The notes beneath the pieces are model-generated. The model ran no database searches and was not told the origin of the DNA. It was given only the letters and a program-made list of their open reading frames with translations. A stretch of 64,000 bases of DNA from RXOA01 sp964554715. GTDB taxonomy: Bacteria; Bipolaricaulota; Bipolaricaulia; UBA7950; UBA9294. How positions within the stretch are numbered: the stretch's first letter is position 1; every line of letters begins with the position of its first letter. The stretch spans positions 1 to 64,000 of the forward strand of contig CAZKPU010000001.1 in NCBI GenBank assembly GCA_964554715.1, given 5' to 3'. This document shows positions 33,483 to 41,992 of this stretch, piece after piece. Made by a program: the position numbers and the translations under genes.

Positions 33483-34123
33483 GTTGTCCTTTCCGGAGGC
33501 CGCAAGTCCACGAGGTGCATCCGCTCCGCGACGGTGATGAGATCTGCGGCCGTTCCCACACCGAGCTTGCGCATGATTCGAGCGCGGTGATTCCTGACGG
33601 TGTGGAGACTGCGCATCATGATGTCGGCGATTTCCGCGTTCCGTCTTCCTTCGACGATTAGTTGCAGGACTTCTCGTTCTCGTGATGTGAGTGCTCCGAC
33701 GTTTTCGTTTGCGCTGTCTTCTTGTTGCGCCCCTTCGACGTTCGGGAACACGCGTTCTCCGCCGGCGACTCTGTGCAACATCTCCAGCATGGTGGCTGCC
33801 GGAGTGTCTTTGAAGACGTAGCCGGAGACACCACGCTGCCGCGCCTGATTCACGAGCTCCCGGCTGGTGTGCATCGACAGGATGACAATCTTCGTCTCGG
33901 GTGAGACTCTGCGGACGTGGCGAATCGCTTCCAGCCCGTTTAGAAGGGGCATCGAGATATCTACAAGCACGATGTCCGGCTGGTGAACGCGGGTCAGCCG
34001 AACGAGCTCGCGCCCGTCTCCGCACACACCGACCACGTCAAACGATGCGCTGGCAAGAAGGGTAGAGAGACCCTCTCGCACCAACGCATGATCGTCTGCA
34101 AGCACCACCCGAAGCGAACTCAT
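33479..34123 (-). CDS. NarL/FixJ-type response regulator heading the hopanoid operon
   Basis: A 214-residue regulator. Residues 1-120 are the receiver with the acidic pocket ADDH, phosphoacceptor aspartate 55 (IVLVDISMP), the switch residue region LSMHTS and the lysine in GYVFKDTPAA. Residues of about 145-210 are the LuxR-type HTH (LTSREREVLQLIVEGRRNAEIA, SLHTVRNHRARIMRKLGV). Its stop overlaps the polyprenyl synthase start by 4 bases, so it is the first gene of the hopanoid operon. Control of that operon by phosphorylation of this protein is an inference from position; the kinase at 34829 is the nearest candidate partner. Confidence 0.92.
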   Translation of the reverse strand: MSSLRVVLADDHALVREGLSTLLASASFDVVGVCGDGRELVRLTRVHQPDIVLVDISMPLLNGLEAIRHVRRVSPETKIVILSMHTSRELVNQARQRGVSGYVFKDTPAATMLEMLHRVAGGERVFPNVEGAQQEDSANENVGALTSREREVLQLIVEGRRNAEIADIMMRSLHTVRNHRARIMRKLGVGTAADLITVAERMHLVDLRPPERTT

Positions 34124-34128
34124 AACCC

Positions 34129-34156
34129 ATTATTCTATCGAGGACAACCCGAGCAA
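34129..34156 (-). promoter_or_regulatory. Possible promoter of the hopanoid operon
   Basis: TTGCTC (34151-34156), a 16-base spacer and AATAAT (34129-34134); TAGAAT at 34132-34137 is an alternative -10. Either would start transcription within a few bases of the ATG at 34123, giving a leaderless message. The -35 match is only fair. Confidence 0.4.
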
Positions 34157-34224
34157 CCACGGGGTAAATGTATCAATCGTGCGTGCGGCTCTCCGGGCCG
34201 TTCGACGAGTCATCTGAGGCGTGC

Positions 34225-34857
34225 TCAGGAACCCCGGCATGGCTCGTCATCGGCCATCGACGTTTCGTTGTCGAGCAGCGCTCTTGTGCCGACTCGACGC
34301 GCGTGGGCGACCAGCCCGGTCCTCGTACGGATATCGAGTTTGGACATCAACCCTTGAATCCTGTTTTCGACCGACCTCGGGCGAAGGGAAAGGCACTCGG
34401 CGATCTCCTCGTTGTCCTTGCCGAGGCACAAGAGAGAGAGGATCTGACACTCTCGTGGGGTCAGCAGGGTGGAGGGCGGAATCGTCCTGCCGCGGGCCGC
34501 CTGCCGAATGGCAGCGCAGAGTTCCTCTCGCGAGCAGGTCTTGGAGATCAACCCCAGTGCTCCGAGACGCAATGCGCGCTGGGCGATCTCCGGCTCGTCG
34601 TACATGGAAAGCATAAGCACCGCTGTGTTCGGGGAAGCGGAGAGGAACGTCGGAATCGCGTCAAGTCCGTTGCCATCGGATAATGCGATATCCAAGAGCA
34701 TCACATCGGGGTGCTGGGCCGCGGCAAGACGGACACCTGAGGCAAGGTTGTCTGCCGCACCGATCACGGAGAACTCAGGATCGGAACCGAGCAGCAGGTT
34801 CAAACCCTGCCGTACGAGTTCATGATCGTCAACGATGAGAATGTGGATCGGGCTCAT
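34225..34857 (-). CDS. NarL/FixJ-type response regulator
   Basis: A 210-residue regulator with receiver domain (IVDDHELVRQGL, aspartate 56 in VMLLDIAL, LSMYDE, GLISKTCS) and a C-terminal LuxR HTH (LTPRECQILSLLCLGKDNEEIAECL, SVENRIQGLMSKLDI). The start at 34857 (MSPIHILIV) has AAGG upstream and lies inside the 3' end of the kinase gene, overlapping by 29 bases. It is the cognate regulator of that kinase by position. Its target genes are unknown. Confidence 0.9.
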   Translation of the reverse strand: MSPIHILIVDDHELVRQGLNLLLGSDPEFSVIGAADNLASGVRLAAAQHPDVMLLDIALSDGNGLDAIPTFLSASPNTAVLMLSMYDEPEIAQRALRLGALGLISKTCSREELCAAIRQAARGRTIPPSTLLTPRECQILSLLCLGKDNEEIAECLSLRPRSVENRIQGLMSKLDIRTRTGLVAHARRVGTRALLDNETSMADDEPCRGS

Positions 34858-36073
34858 ACGGTACCTTGGCAATCAGCTCCGTTCCTTCCCCCGGAGATGC
34901 ATTGATCAGCAAACGTCCGCCAACGGCGTCCAGCCGCTCGGACGCGCTACGGAGGCCCAGCCCCTGCATGTGTGATGGGTCGAACCCGATGCCGTTGTCT
35001 TTGACTTGGACATGAAGCGAGGCGGGGTGCTGCCGGATGGTGATCGATACTTCGCTTGCATGGGCATGACGGGTGACGTTTCGTAGGGCTTCGGAGATCA
35101 CCGTGTAGACCAGCCACTCGATTCCCTCGGGCAAGCGATGCTCGATGTCGATCTCGGTCACGATCCGCAGATCGGTCGCCTCGCCGCTCATCCGCCCCAA
35201 TTCCCGGATCGCCGGCTCGAGTCCCAGTTCATCGAGAAGCGGAGGTCGCAGTGTACGGGTGAGATGACGCGTCTGGCGGATGGCGTGATCCGCAACGGCT
35301 TCCAGCTTGCTTCGGTCATCTTGCGAGATCGAGGGAAGAACGGCTGCATGAAGCTTAATCGCCGCCAGAGATTGACCGACTTCATCGTGAAGCTGTCGAG
35401 CGATCCGCCGCCGCTCCTCATCTTGGGCGATAAGAAGCTGGCGCGAGAGGCGTGCGAGATCAGCCTCTCTGCGTACCAACGCTCGCTGCTTGCTCCAGTA
35501 GTATCCGTTGAAGGAGCGCACGGTGTGAGAGATGACCACATAGATCGCGAGCGCGCCGGCAAGGATGGTCGGGAGCACGTATCCAAGGCTCCGATAGCCG
35601 TTGGGACCAAGCGATGAGAACAACGAACGGTGGGGAAGCACGCCGAGATACTCCAGAAGGACGAGGCCCGTGTACAGCAGGATCACGGTCGACGTTAGGA
35701 TGATGCTGTGGCGGTTGGACAAGAAGTAATTGGCGGTAACAACTGTGGGCATGTAGAAGATGATCCCGATCCACTCCGCACCTCCCATCAGATGAACCAG
35801 GATCGTAATGACCATGGCTTCAAGGACGGAGTAGCTGATGTGTGCCCACTGCAGCTCCCGCTCGTTTTGTTGACGTCGGATGAGGAACGAGAACAGAAAC
35901 GTTAGCGCGAGCCACGCGAACGGAGAGTAGAAGAGAGGGTTGAGATAGCTGATGTCGGTGGCAAGGATCACCACCGAAGCAATCACACAGAAGACCGACA
36001 GTGTCACCAGACGTGAACGGACCGTTCGTTGAACGGACGCGCGCAGCTGCTCCAGAGCCGATTCCGTCGGCAT
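34829..36073 (-). CDS. Membrane sensor histidine kinase, NarL/DesK class
   Basis: A 414-residue kinase. Residues of about 20-185 hold six hydrophobic segments with little periplasmic sequence, so the signal is probably sensed in or near the membrane. A short coiled linker leads to the HisKA_3 box ARQLHDEVGQSLAAIKLHA with phosphoacceptor histidine 229. The ATPase domain has SEALRNVTRHAHAS (N box), VKDNGIGFD (G1) and GLGLRSASERLDAVGGRL (G2). It is followed by a response regulator overlapping its end, and the hopanoid-operon regulator lies next. A membrane-sensing kinase beside membrane-lipid genes is suggestive. Confidence 0.92.
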   Translation of the reverse strand: MPTESALEQLRASVQRTVRSRLVTLSVFCVIASVVILATDISYLNPLFYSPFAWLALTFLFSFLIRRQQNERELQWAHISYSVLEAMVITILVHLMGGAEWIGIIFYMPTVVTANYFLSNRHSIILTSTVILLYTGLVLLEYLGVLPHRSLFSSLGPNGYRSLGYVLPTILAGALAIYVVISHTVRSFNGYYWSKQRALVRREADLARLSRQLLIAQDEERRRIARQLHDEVGQSLAAIKLHAAVLPSISQDDRSKLEAVADHAIRQTRHLTRTLRPPLLDELGLEPAIRELGRMSGEATDLRIVTEIDIEHRLPEGIEWLVYTVISEALRNVTRHAHASEVSITIRQHPASLHVQVKDNGIGFDPSHMQGLGLRSASERLDAVGGRLLINASPGEGTELIAKVPYEPDPHSHR

Positions 36074-36084
36074 GATCTTCGTCC

Positions 36085-36369
36085 TCAGGTGAGCTTCGCG
36101 GGAAGGACGATCTGGCCGAAGTTCTTCTCGTACCGTTGGATGTTCTCACCGATCGCCTGGTAAAGGCGTTTCATGTGTCCGGGGTTGAGAATCACGCGGG
36201 ACGTGAGAAACGCCTGGCTTGGCTTGCTTCCCCCCGCCGGTGTCTGAGGATCGAGGAACAAGAAATCGAGGACGAACTCCTCTTTGCGGTGTGAGATCAG
36301 TGCAAGGTTGGCGTACTTGCCTCGTCTTGTCTCGTTGTCTGCAGCGATCTGCATCTGGCGTTCCGGCAT
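36085..36369 (-). CDS. DUF3467 family protein
   Basis: A 94-residue soluble protein with the DUF3467 pattern: GKYANLALISHRKEEFVLDFLFLDP near the N-terminus and LTSRVILNPGHMKRLYQAIGENIQRYEKNFG in the second half. No biochemical role is established for the family. The start at 36369 has AAGGGGG upstream. It is 11 bases before the kinase gene and probably cotranscribed with it. Confidence 0.85.
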   Translation of the reverse strand: MPERQMQIAADNETRRGKYANLALISHRKEEFVLDFLFLDPQTPAGGSKPSQAFLTSRVILNPGHMKRLYQAIGENIQRYEKNFGQIVLPAKLT

Positions 36370-36397
36370 ATGGACATACCCCCTTGGTCTAAGGATG

Positions 36398-36426
36398 ATG
36401 GTAGCTCCGGGGGGGCGGAACGGCAA
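36398..36426 (-). promoter_or_regulatory. Promoter of the DUF3467-kinase-regulator operon
   Basis: TTGCCG (36421-36426), a 17-base spacer that includes a run of C residues, and TACCAT (36398-36403). It lies in the 60-base gap before the DUF3467 gene, with a predicted start near 36391. Confidence 0.5.
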
Positions 36427-36429
36427 CGC

Positions 36430-37689
36430 CTACGGACGTAGGAAGCGGCGGAAGAACTCCGAAATCGTGGCTGCGTGATGGCCCGGAAGGAGCACGTGGT
36501 GATTGCCGAGCGGCGAAAGGAGCAGTTCACTCATGTCTTCCTTCATGGTCAAGGAGGCTTGGGTACGGCACTGCCCCTCCATCGGCGTGGTTTCGTGGAT
36601 CGAACCCTCGCGGATAAACAGCCGATCCAGCCTCTCGCCACCCAGACGGAAGAGGGTGCAAGGCCCGTCCGGGATCTTCGCGGAGATCCCGACGCCGATC
36701 CCGGACTCAAAATGACTGCGGATGACATATCCCTCGGACAAGGAAAGGGGACACGTGCAGTGGGCGATCAACACACCGCGTTTCGGCACGTCCACGGAGG
36801 CGATGTTGCCCATGAATCCGATCCGATCAGTCAGCAGCGAGCCGAGCAGCAACGAGAACAGGGTTTGCAGGTCTCCTTCGCAGGACGACGGGATGTTCTC
36901 ATCGTTCAGACGGGACAGGGCGTAGCAGCCTGTGTTGTGGAGGGCGTCGAGAAGATCGAAACAGCGAACGGTGCAAGCGGTTAGGCGGTTTTCATCGACA
37001 AGAGAGCGGAGGGCATGGTAGATCGACACCGCGCCGCGAACATCTTCCTTTGACGTCTCCTGAGACGCGTCAGCTTGCTTGCTGAACGAAGCCGCTGTCC
37101 TGCGATCCGCCTTGGCTTCGCGCGTCCGCTCGATCAGCGTCTCGATGGAGATATCGACCAGCTCGATCCCCAGCTTCCCCTTCAGGAACGACCGATCGAC
37201 ACCGCTGGAGACCAGCCACTCGGACGGCTCACCGACCAGTCCGATGCGGCTGAAACGGAGCATGTCCCAAGCAGCGGCGATCCTCTGCTCCCGAAGGAGA
37301 TCGTTGGCCACTTCCGAGGGCGGCCCGAACAGGATTCTCCCTTCACCTCCGTCTTGACGGATCCGGGCGAGGATCTCGAGCGCTGCCGGGAGGGAGTTCT
37401 GAGATCCGTGAGCGATGAGCAGCGCAGGAGAGGGGAGTTGCGAGAGGATCTTGAGGATCTCCCGCTCCGTTCCGCCGGTCAGAACCAACGTGGCAGCCAA
37501 CGCGTTTCCGGTCGGGTACTCAACCTCGACAACAGGTGCACCCGCGGCTCGCCACTCGGACAACAGCCGCTGCTTCATATCCCTTACGGCTTGCGGGTTG
37601 TGCAATCCGGATGCTCGCACAACGACTTCGATGTTCTCCATGAGGGATAGGGTAGCTTGTCCCACCAAGCTGGTGGACTCATGAGTCAT
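36430..37689 (-). CDS. Fucose/arabinose isomerase-superfamily-like protein
   Basis: A 419-residue protein that resembles the L-fucose/L-arabinose isomerase superfamily. The central part carries TVRCFDLLDALHNTGCYALS with RLNDENIPSSCEGDL, close to the conserved family stretch R-L-N-D-x-G-I-P-x-x-C-E-x-D that holds metal ligands, and later GVLIAHCTCP. The N-terminal region has the typical alternate strand-helix pattern (ALLIAHGSQNSLPAALE). Substrate and even isomerase activity are unknown, since no sugar genes are nearby. An internal ATG at residue 17 (MENIEVVV) is a possible start. It is divergent from the MscS gene. Confidence 0.7.
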   Translation of the reverse strand: MTHESTSLVGQATLSLMENIEVVVRASGLHNPQAVRDMKQRLLSEWRAAGAPVVEVEYPTGNALAATLVLTGGTEREILKILSQLPSPALLIAHGSQNSLPAALEILARIRQDGGEGRILFGPPSEVANDLLREQRIAAAWDMLRFSRIGLVGEPSEWLVSSGVDRSFLKGKLGIELVDISIETLIERTREAKADRRTAASFSKQADASQETSKEDVRGAVSIYHALRSLVDENRLTACTVRCFDLLDALHNTGCYALSRLNDENIPSSCEGDLQTLFSLLLGSLLTDRIGFMGNIASVDVPKRGVLIAHCTCPLSLSEGYVIRSHFESGIGVGISAKIPDGPCTLFRLGGERLDRLFIREGSIHETTPMEGQCRTQASLTMKEDMSELLLSPLGNHHVLLPGHHAATISEFFRRFLRP

Positions 37690-37769
37690 CTAAATAGCAG
37701 GACATGGATCACCTTTTCAGGCGCACGAGGTGTGAAGGAGGGTACGCGTGTGCAGGGATGGCCTGCGAA

Positions 37770-37799
37770 GTGACGGATGACGAGACGGCAAGGTATACT
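37770..37799 (+). promoter_or_regulatory. Promoter of the MscS-like gene
   Basis: GTGACG (37770-37775), an 18-base spacer and TATACT (37794-37799), about 25 bases before the ATG at 37825. The -10 box is good and the -35 match is 4 of 6. Confidence 0.5.
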
Positions 37800-37824
37800 C
37801 CAGCGAGCCGATCAAGGGGGTGCG

Positions 37825-38883
37825 ATGGGGTTTCTGAGCGAGTTGTGGTATGGCAACGAGATCTGGAAATGGTTGCTTGCCGTGGCGGTCGTTGTCCTTG
37901 TTGCTGCGTTCTTTTGGATTGCCGTCCGCTTGCTTCTCCGCCGTTTGTCCAAGATTGCCGCGCAGACGTCAACGCGGTTCGATGATCTTGTCCTCAAGCT
38001 TCTCGAGCGGACGAAGCTCCTCTTCCTGATCGTCGGGGCTGTGTATGCCGGATCGCTGGTTGTGAAGCTTCCCGATGTGGCGGATCGGGTGTTGAGGGTA
38101 TTTTCCGTCTTAGCATTGCTTTTCCAGGCAGGATACTGGGGAAACGCTCTCATCTCTTATTGGATCGACCGCTCGATCAGGGATCGGCTGTCGTCCGATG
38201 CGCGGAAGGCGACATCGCTTTCCGCGATCGGGTTTGTGGCGAAGGTCGTTGTCTGGTCTGTGGTCATCCTGATCGGGCTGGACAACATCGGTGTGGACAT
38301 CACTGCATTGATCGCCGGCCTTGGCGTCACGGGGATCGCTATCTCGCTTGCCGTACAGAATATCCTGGGAGATCTGTTTGCTTCTCTGTCGATCGTTATT
38401 GACAAACCGTTCGAGATCGACGATTTCGTTGTGGTCGGAGAGCTTTCCGGAACGGTGGAGAAGATCGGCCTCAAGTCGACGCGTGTTCGAAGCCTGTCGG
38501 GCGAACAGCTCATCTTCGGCAATAGCGATCTGTTGTCCAGCAGGATCAAGAACTACAAGCGGATGGACGAACGACGGATCGTCTTCAGCTTGGGAGTCGC
38601 CTATGAAACACCGAAAGAGAAGCTTGAGGCGATCCCGGAGATGATCGCCGAGATCGTCGAGCGCCGTGAAAACACGCGGTTTGACCGCTGCCACTTCAAG
38701 AGCTACGGGGACTTCGCGCTTCTATTCGAGACGGTGTACTTCATGCTCATCCCCGACTACGCAGCGTACATGGATGCGCAACAGGCGATCAACCTTGAGA
38801 TCCATGAGAGGTTCGATGCTGCCGGAATCGAGTTTGCCTATCCGACGCAGACCATCCGCCTGGAGAACAGCCCTCGGTCATAA
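37825..38883 (+). CDS. MscS-family mechanosensitive ion channel
   Basis: A 352-residue inner-membrane protein. Hydrophobic segments lie at about residues 15-40, 70-90, 95-115 and 140-165. The pore helix and first cytoplasmic part follow (LIAGLGVTGIAISLAVQNILGDLFASL, then IDKPFEIDDFVVVGELSGTVEKIGLKSTRVR), the classic MscS signature. The C-terminal cage domain ends IEFAYPTQTIRLEN. The start at 37825 is supported by AAGGGGG. It probably opens under hypo-osmotic stress. Single-gene unit. Confidence 0.93.
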   Translation: MGFLSELWYGNEIWKWLLAVAVVVLVAAFFWIAVRLLLRRLSKIAAQTSTRFDDLVLKLLERTKLLFLIVGAVYAGSLVVKLPDVADRVLRVFSVLALLFQAGYWGNALISYWIDRSIRDRLSSDARKATSLSAIGFVAKVVVWSVVILIGLDNIGVDITALIAGLGVTGIAISLAVQNILGDLFASLSIVIDKPFEIDDFVVVGELSGTVEKIGLKSTRVRSLSGEQLIFGNSDLLSSRIKNYKRMDERRIVFSLGVAYETPKEKLEAIPEMIAEIVERRENTRFDRCHFKSYGDFALLFETVYFMLIPDYAAYMDAQQAINLEIHERFDAAGIEFAYPTQTIRLENSPRS

Positions 38884-38930
38884 GTGGGCGCCTTCCTGCG
38901 GAGAGAACGTCGTTTCGGAGAGTCTCCTTC

Positions 38931-40151
38931 CTAAAGGAGCAGCCAACCGGCGACAACGGTCAACCCCCATCCGATCGCCACGGGAACAGCGATTCGACGG
39001 AGAAACGCACTGATCGATGTGTGGAAGTACTCGACCGACACCGAGATGCACGGGTGGACCGGGGTGAGGATGTAGCCGAGGAACACGGCGGTGTACGTGA
39101 CGGCGAACGCGATCATCCCCATCGCTCCATAGGTGCTGACGAAGATCGGAATCAGGATGGCCATCGGCGCTTGGATCCGGCCGGTGACGGCGCCGAGCAA
39201 AAACCCGACAACGACACACAGGAGAACCGGATGGAGCGACATGTCGGCAATCGCCTCGGGGATTCCGGAACTCTGGAACACGGCCAAGAACAGAAACATC
39301 GCCAGGATGATGAGCGCGTACTTCCACGGACGCATACGCCGAAACACGGTCCTCAGGGTGGCTCGCTGCGTCCGCCCGACAACAGCAGAGATCACAAGGC
39401 TCACCGAAATCCCGATCGCCGTTCCGATCTCCGCGTAGGGAAGCGAGCAGGTCATCGCCAGCGTCAGATCGAGGATCGGGGCGATGAGGATCAGCATCAG
39501 CGGGATGAGGAGCCCTTTCCAAGAGAAGGGATCGCGACCGTCTCCATCGGATCCGTCGTTGCTCCCCGGAAGCGTCCCAGCGGGGCCTTCCGCTCGACGC
39601 AACAGAAACACCACGCCTAACAGCGCGATGATCAGGCACGACGGCACCATGAACGGAATGACACGATAGACGCTGAGGCCGGCTGCCTTGGACGAGGCGA
39701 TCAAGGCGGAGCCAAGCGGATAGACCAGAAGCAGCACGTGCCGGAACCAAACGTTGGCCGATGCCTTGATATCGTTGGGTACATGCCCTGCACCCCGTTC
39801 AACAAGGGGTGCAGACAGCAAGGCGCCGCCGGGCATCGGAAGCATGCCGAGGAGCGCGGGAGCAAACGCCAGGAACGGACGAACGCCGATCCGCAGGTTC
39901 GAGACGAGCCGATCCATCTGCCCGGACTCCTCGAGGACGCCGCCGATCATCGGAATCAGAGCGACGACCCACGCTAGAAGCCACACCGAAGGGTCTGCTG
40001 CCGTGGAAGCAAGGGCGCTTACGATCTGGCGGCCGGACAAGGAGAACGCCGCGAGCACGACGGCAGCGACGAACATCCCAAGGGCGAGGTTGCGGCGCGA
40101 GAGGACAAGCAGTAGAACGATAGAGAGCGAGAACCCGATCCATGTGCCCAT
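38931..40151 (-). CDS. DUF401 family membrane permease
   Basis: A 406-residue protein with about ten hydrophobic segments. It resembles the DUF401 family, distantly related to gluconate/citrate and ArsB/NhaD-type permeases. The marks are FAPALLGMLPMPGGALLSAPLVE in the first half and LGAVTGRIQAPMAILIPIF with YILTPVHPCISVSVEYFHTS in the second, showing the inverted-repeat organisation of such transporters. Substrate is unknown, probably an organic anion. The start at 40151 has AGGAGG six bases upstream. Confidence 0.83.
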   Translation of the reverse strand: MGTWIGFSLSIVLLLVLSRRNLALGMFVAAVVLAAFSLSGRQIVSALASTAADPSVWLLAWVVALIPMIGGVLEESGQMDRLVSNLRIGVRPFLAFAPALLGMLPMPGGALLSAPLVERGAGHVPNDIKASANVWFRHVLLLVYPLGSALIASSKAAGLSVYRVIPFMVPSCLIIALLGVVFLLRRAEGPAGTLPGSNDGSDGDGRDPFSWKGLLIPLMLILIAPILDLTLAMTCSLPYAEIGTAIGISVSLVISAVVGRTQRATLRTVFRRMRPWKYALIILAMFLFLAVFQSSGIPEAIADMSLHPVLLCVVVGFLLGAVTGRIQAPMAILIPIFVSTYGAMGMIAFAVTYTAVFLGYILTPVHPCISVSVEYFHTSISAFLRRIAVPVAIGWGLTVVAGWLLL

Positions 40152-40260
40152 GTGACCTCCTGTGTTGATCAGGCAGGTTTCGATGGAACAGGGTACAGGG
40201 CCGGAGCGATTCATGCACAGCAAGGAGACTCGACGAACCTTGGAAAGAGGAGCTGACAAG

Positions 40261-40644
40261 ATGTCTTTGATCGAAGAACGTTTGAAGGAAGCATCAGCGG
40301 AAGGGCGGATCGCCTGCGCGAAGCTGTTCGAGATGGCCGCCGAACTGGGCGTTGCGCCGGTGCAGCTCGGGACAGCGGCCAGCGAGATGGATCTACGGAT
40401 CGAGCACTGCCAGTTGGGAGCGTTCGGCTACGACACCTTCGGAGAACGGCGTCTGCTTCGTGCGTTGCCCGAGCTTCCCGAACCGGTTGCCACCGCGCTT
40501 GCCAAGGGCGTCGTCGATGGCAGGCTTCCCTGTGTGACGGCGTGGAAGATCGCCGAGCGGTTCGGACTGCCTCGGTTCGTCGTCGGCTGTGCCGCGGAAA
40601 CGAAGGAGATTCGAATCGGGCCGTGCCAGCTCGGTTGCTTCTAG
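40261..40644 (+). CDS. Small protein with two CQLG-motif repeats
   Basis: A 127-residue soluble protein made of two copies of one domain offset by exactly 72 residues. Copy 1 (about 15-55) reads RIACAKLFEMAAELGV and ends RIEHCQLGAFG; copy 2 (about 87-127) reads RLPCVTAWKIAERFGL and ends RIGPCQLGCF. Each copy has one cysteine at its start (19, 91) and one in CQLG (50, 122). The middle of each looks like a helix-turn-helix (AAELGVAPVQLGTAA). I recall single-copy relatives in anaerobes but no established function. AGAGGAG precedes the start. It is divergent from the DUF401 gene. Confidence 0.75.
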   Translation: MSLIEERLKEASAEGRIACAKLFEMAAELGVAPVQLGTAASEMDLRIEHCQLGAFGYDTFGERRLLRALPELPEPVATALAKGVVDGRLPCVTAWKIAERFGLPRFVVGCAAETKEIRIGPCQLGCF

Positions 40645-40757
40645 GCGATACCCATCAGGCGAGATCGCTCTCTCCGACCGGTTGAGGGCGATGTTCGCTT
40701 TGCCAAGTGAGAACCTGACCCGCAGTGCCGTGGATCTTTCTTGGCGTTCCCGGATTG

Positions 40758-40778
40758 GGGCAACCGCACGTGTTGCCC
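40758..40778. repeat. Inverted repeat, possible terminator
   Basis: GGGCAAC and GTTGCCC form a perfect 7-pair stem with a 7-base loop about 115 bases after the CQLG-repeat gene. There is no T-run, so its role is open. It lies in a 209-base stretch (40645-40853) where I see no other gene or clear signal. Confidence 0.35.
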
Positions 40779-40853
40779 ATGAAGGGCAGTCGATTTGTCC
40801 TCCATGGTGCTGGCTCCCACTTCTTGGTCGTGCTACCATCCCCGTGTGATGAT

Positions 40854-41684
40854 GTGCATCTCAGGCAGTACCCGTTCGAGACAAGCGAGGTCGTCCTCAA
40901 CTGCATCGAAGGTCCAGCGCCTGGGCCGCCGTTTCTCCTCTTGCACGGGCTCTGTGACCGGTGGCAGTGGCTTCTCCCCGTAGTGAATCACGTATCCACG
41001 TACGCAAAGGTTCATGCATTCGATATGCGTGGCCACGGTAGGTCGAGCCGTGCGCAAGGAGCGTATCTTCCGGCGGACTTCTGCCGTGATGCGGAAGCTT
41101 TCCTCTGCGCTCACCTTTCCGAACCGGCCATCATCTTTGGCCACTCGGCAGGCGGACTCGTCGCCCTCTGGTGTGCAGCCGCCCATCCCGACAAAGTGCG
41201 AGCGGTCGTCAACGGTGACCTCTTCGCTTCGACGCAACGGTTAGCTGCTCTGATCAAGCGTCCGGAGTCAATCTCGTTCTACAAGGCACTACAGTCGCTC
41301 GCTGGCCAACCCCAAGATCAGATTGAGGCATCAGCGTTGGCCAGCCATGTGTCCAAGAAGACGCTGACTAGCTGGTCGATCTCCACAAGCCTCCTTGACC
41401 CATCTACATTGACCTACTACGCTTCCGGAGAGGGAGAAGCCTACGTAGCTGGCATCAGTATGGATGAGATTCTTGCAGCGGTGGTCTGCCCTTGTCTGCT
41501 GGTGAGTGGAGATCGTTCTCTCGGCGGCGTCATGGCAGAGGAGGACGTCATCTATGCTTCTGATCGACTCAGTGATGTGCGTCACGTTCGGCTGAAAGGA
41601 GTTGGGCACGGAATCGGGTTGTCCACAGCGAGCCCCGGGCAACTCCTTCGGGCGATTGACGGGTTCATCGAATCGCTCCGCTAG
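40854..41684 (+). CDS. Alpha/beta-fold hydrolase
   Basis: A 276-residue hydrolase. It has the oxyanion motif FLLLHGLCDRWQWLLP, AFDMRGHGRSS, the nucleophile elbow FGHSAGGLVALW (serine), CPCLLVSGDRS with a probable acid nearby, and the catalytic histidine in LKGVGHGIGL. The substrate is unknown. I set the start at the GTG at 40854 (VHLRQYPFE). The frame is open upstream to 40725, including an ATG at 40779, but that part is not family-like. A TACCAT box at 40834-40839 lies just before. Single gene; codon choice looks a little different from its neighbours, so recent acquisition is possible. Confidence 0.82.
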   Translation: MHLRQYPFETSEVVLNCIEGPAPGPPFLLLHGLCDRWQWLLPVVNHVSTYAKVHAFDMRGHGRSSRAQGAYLPADFCRDAEAFLCAHLSEPAIIFGHSAGGLVALWCAAAHPDKVRAVVNGDLFASTQRLAALIKRPESISFYKALQSLAGQPQDQIEASALASHVSKKTLTSWSISTSLLDPSTLTYYASGEGEAYVAGISMDEILAAVVCPCLLVSGDRSLGGVMAEEDVIYASDRLSDVRHVRLKGVGHGIGLSTASPGQLLRAIDGFIESLR

Positions 41685-41992
41685 CGCCGAAACGGTCGCG
41701 AACCACCATGCAGCAGCGAACGAACGCGTTCTGCATTCAGTCCCCAAAGGCTCCAATACCCCCCCTATGGTGGCGCGATTTCTGAAACATACTCATTCGC
41801 TTCTGCACGATGAAGCGCATCGGATCTGGTTTGTCGATCGAATTGATGTTCGCACGGAAGCGCTGTCATCGGTGACGCCGATGGCCGGCCTCGCACCCTT
41901 TGCGCTCACCTGCTACTCTTCCTTGGGAAAAACAGCCGGATTCTTTGAGGAAGCGAACACGTCGAGTTGATGGAAGTCGGGAGGGAAACCAA
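41685..41992. other. Intergenic stretch, nothing recognised
   Basis: About 308 bases between the hydrolase and Nudix genes. Short open frames exist without ribosome sites or recognisable products. I see no RNA gene, repeat or clear terminator. Confidence 0.5.

Noticed and set aside
41602..41970. 122-residue frame between the hydrolase and Nudix genes
   Set aside because: Begins inside the hydrolase gene, has no ribosome site and no recognisable sequence.
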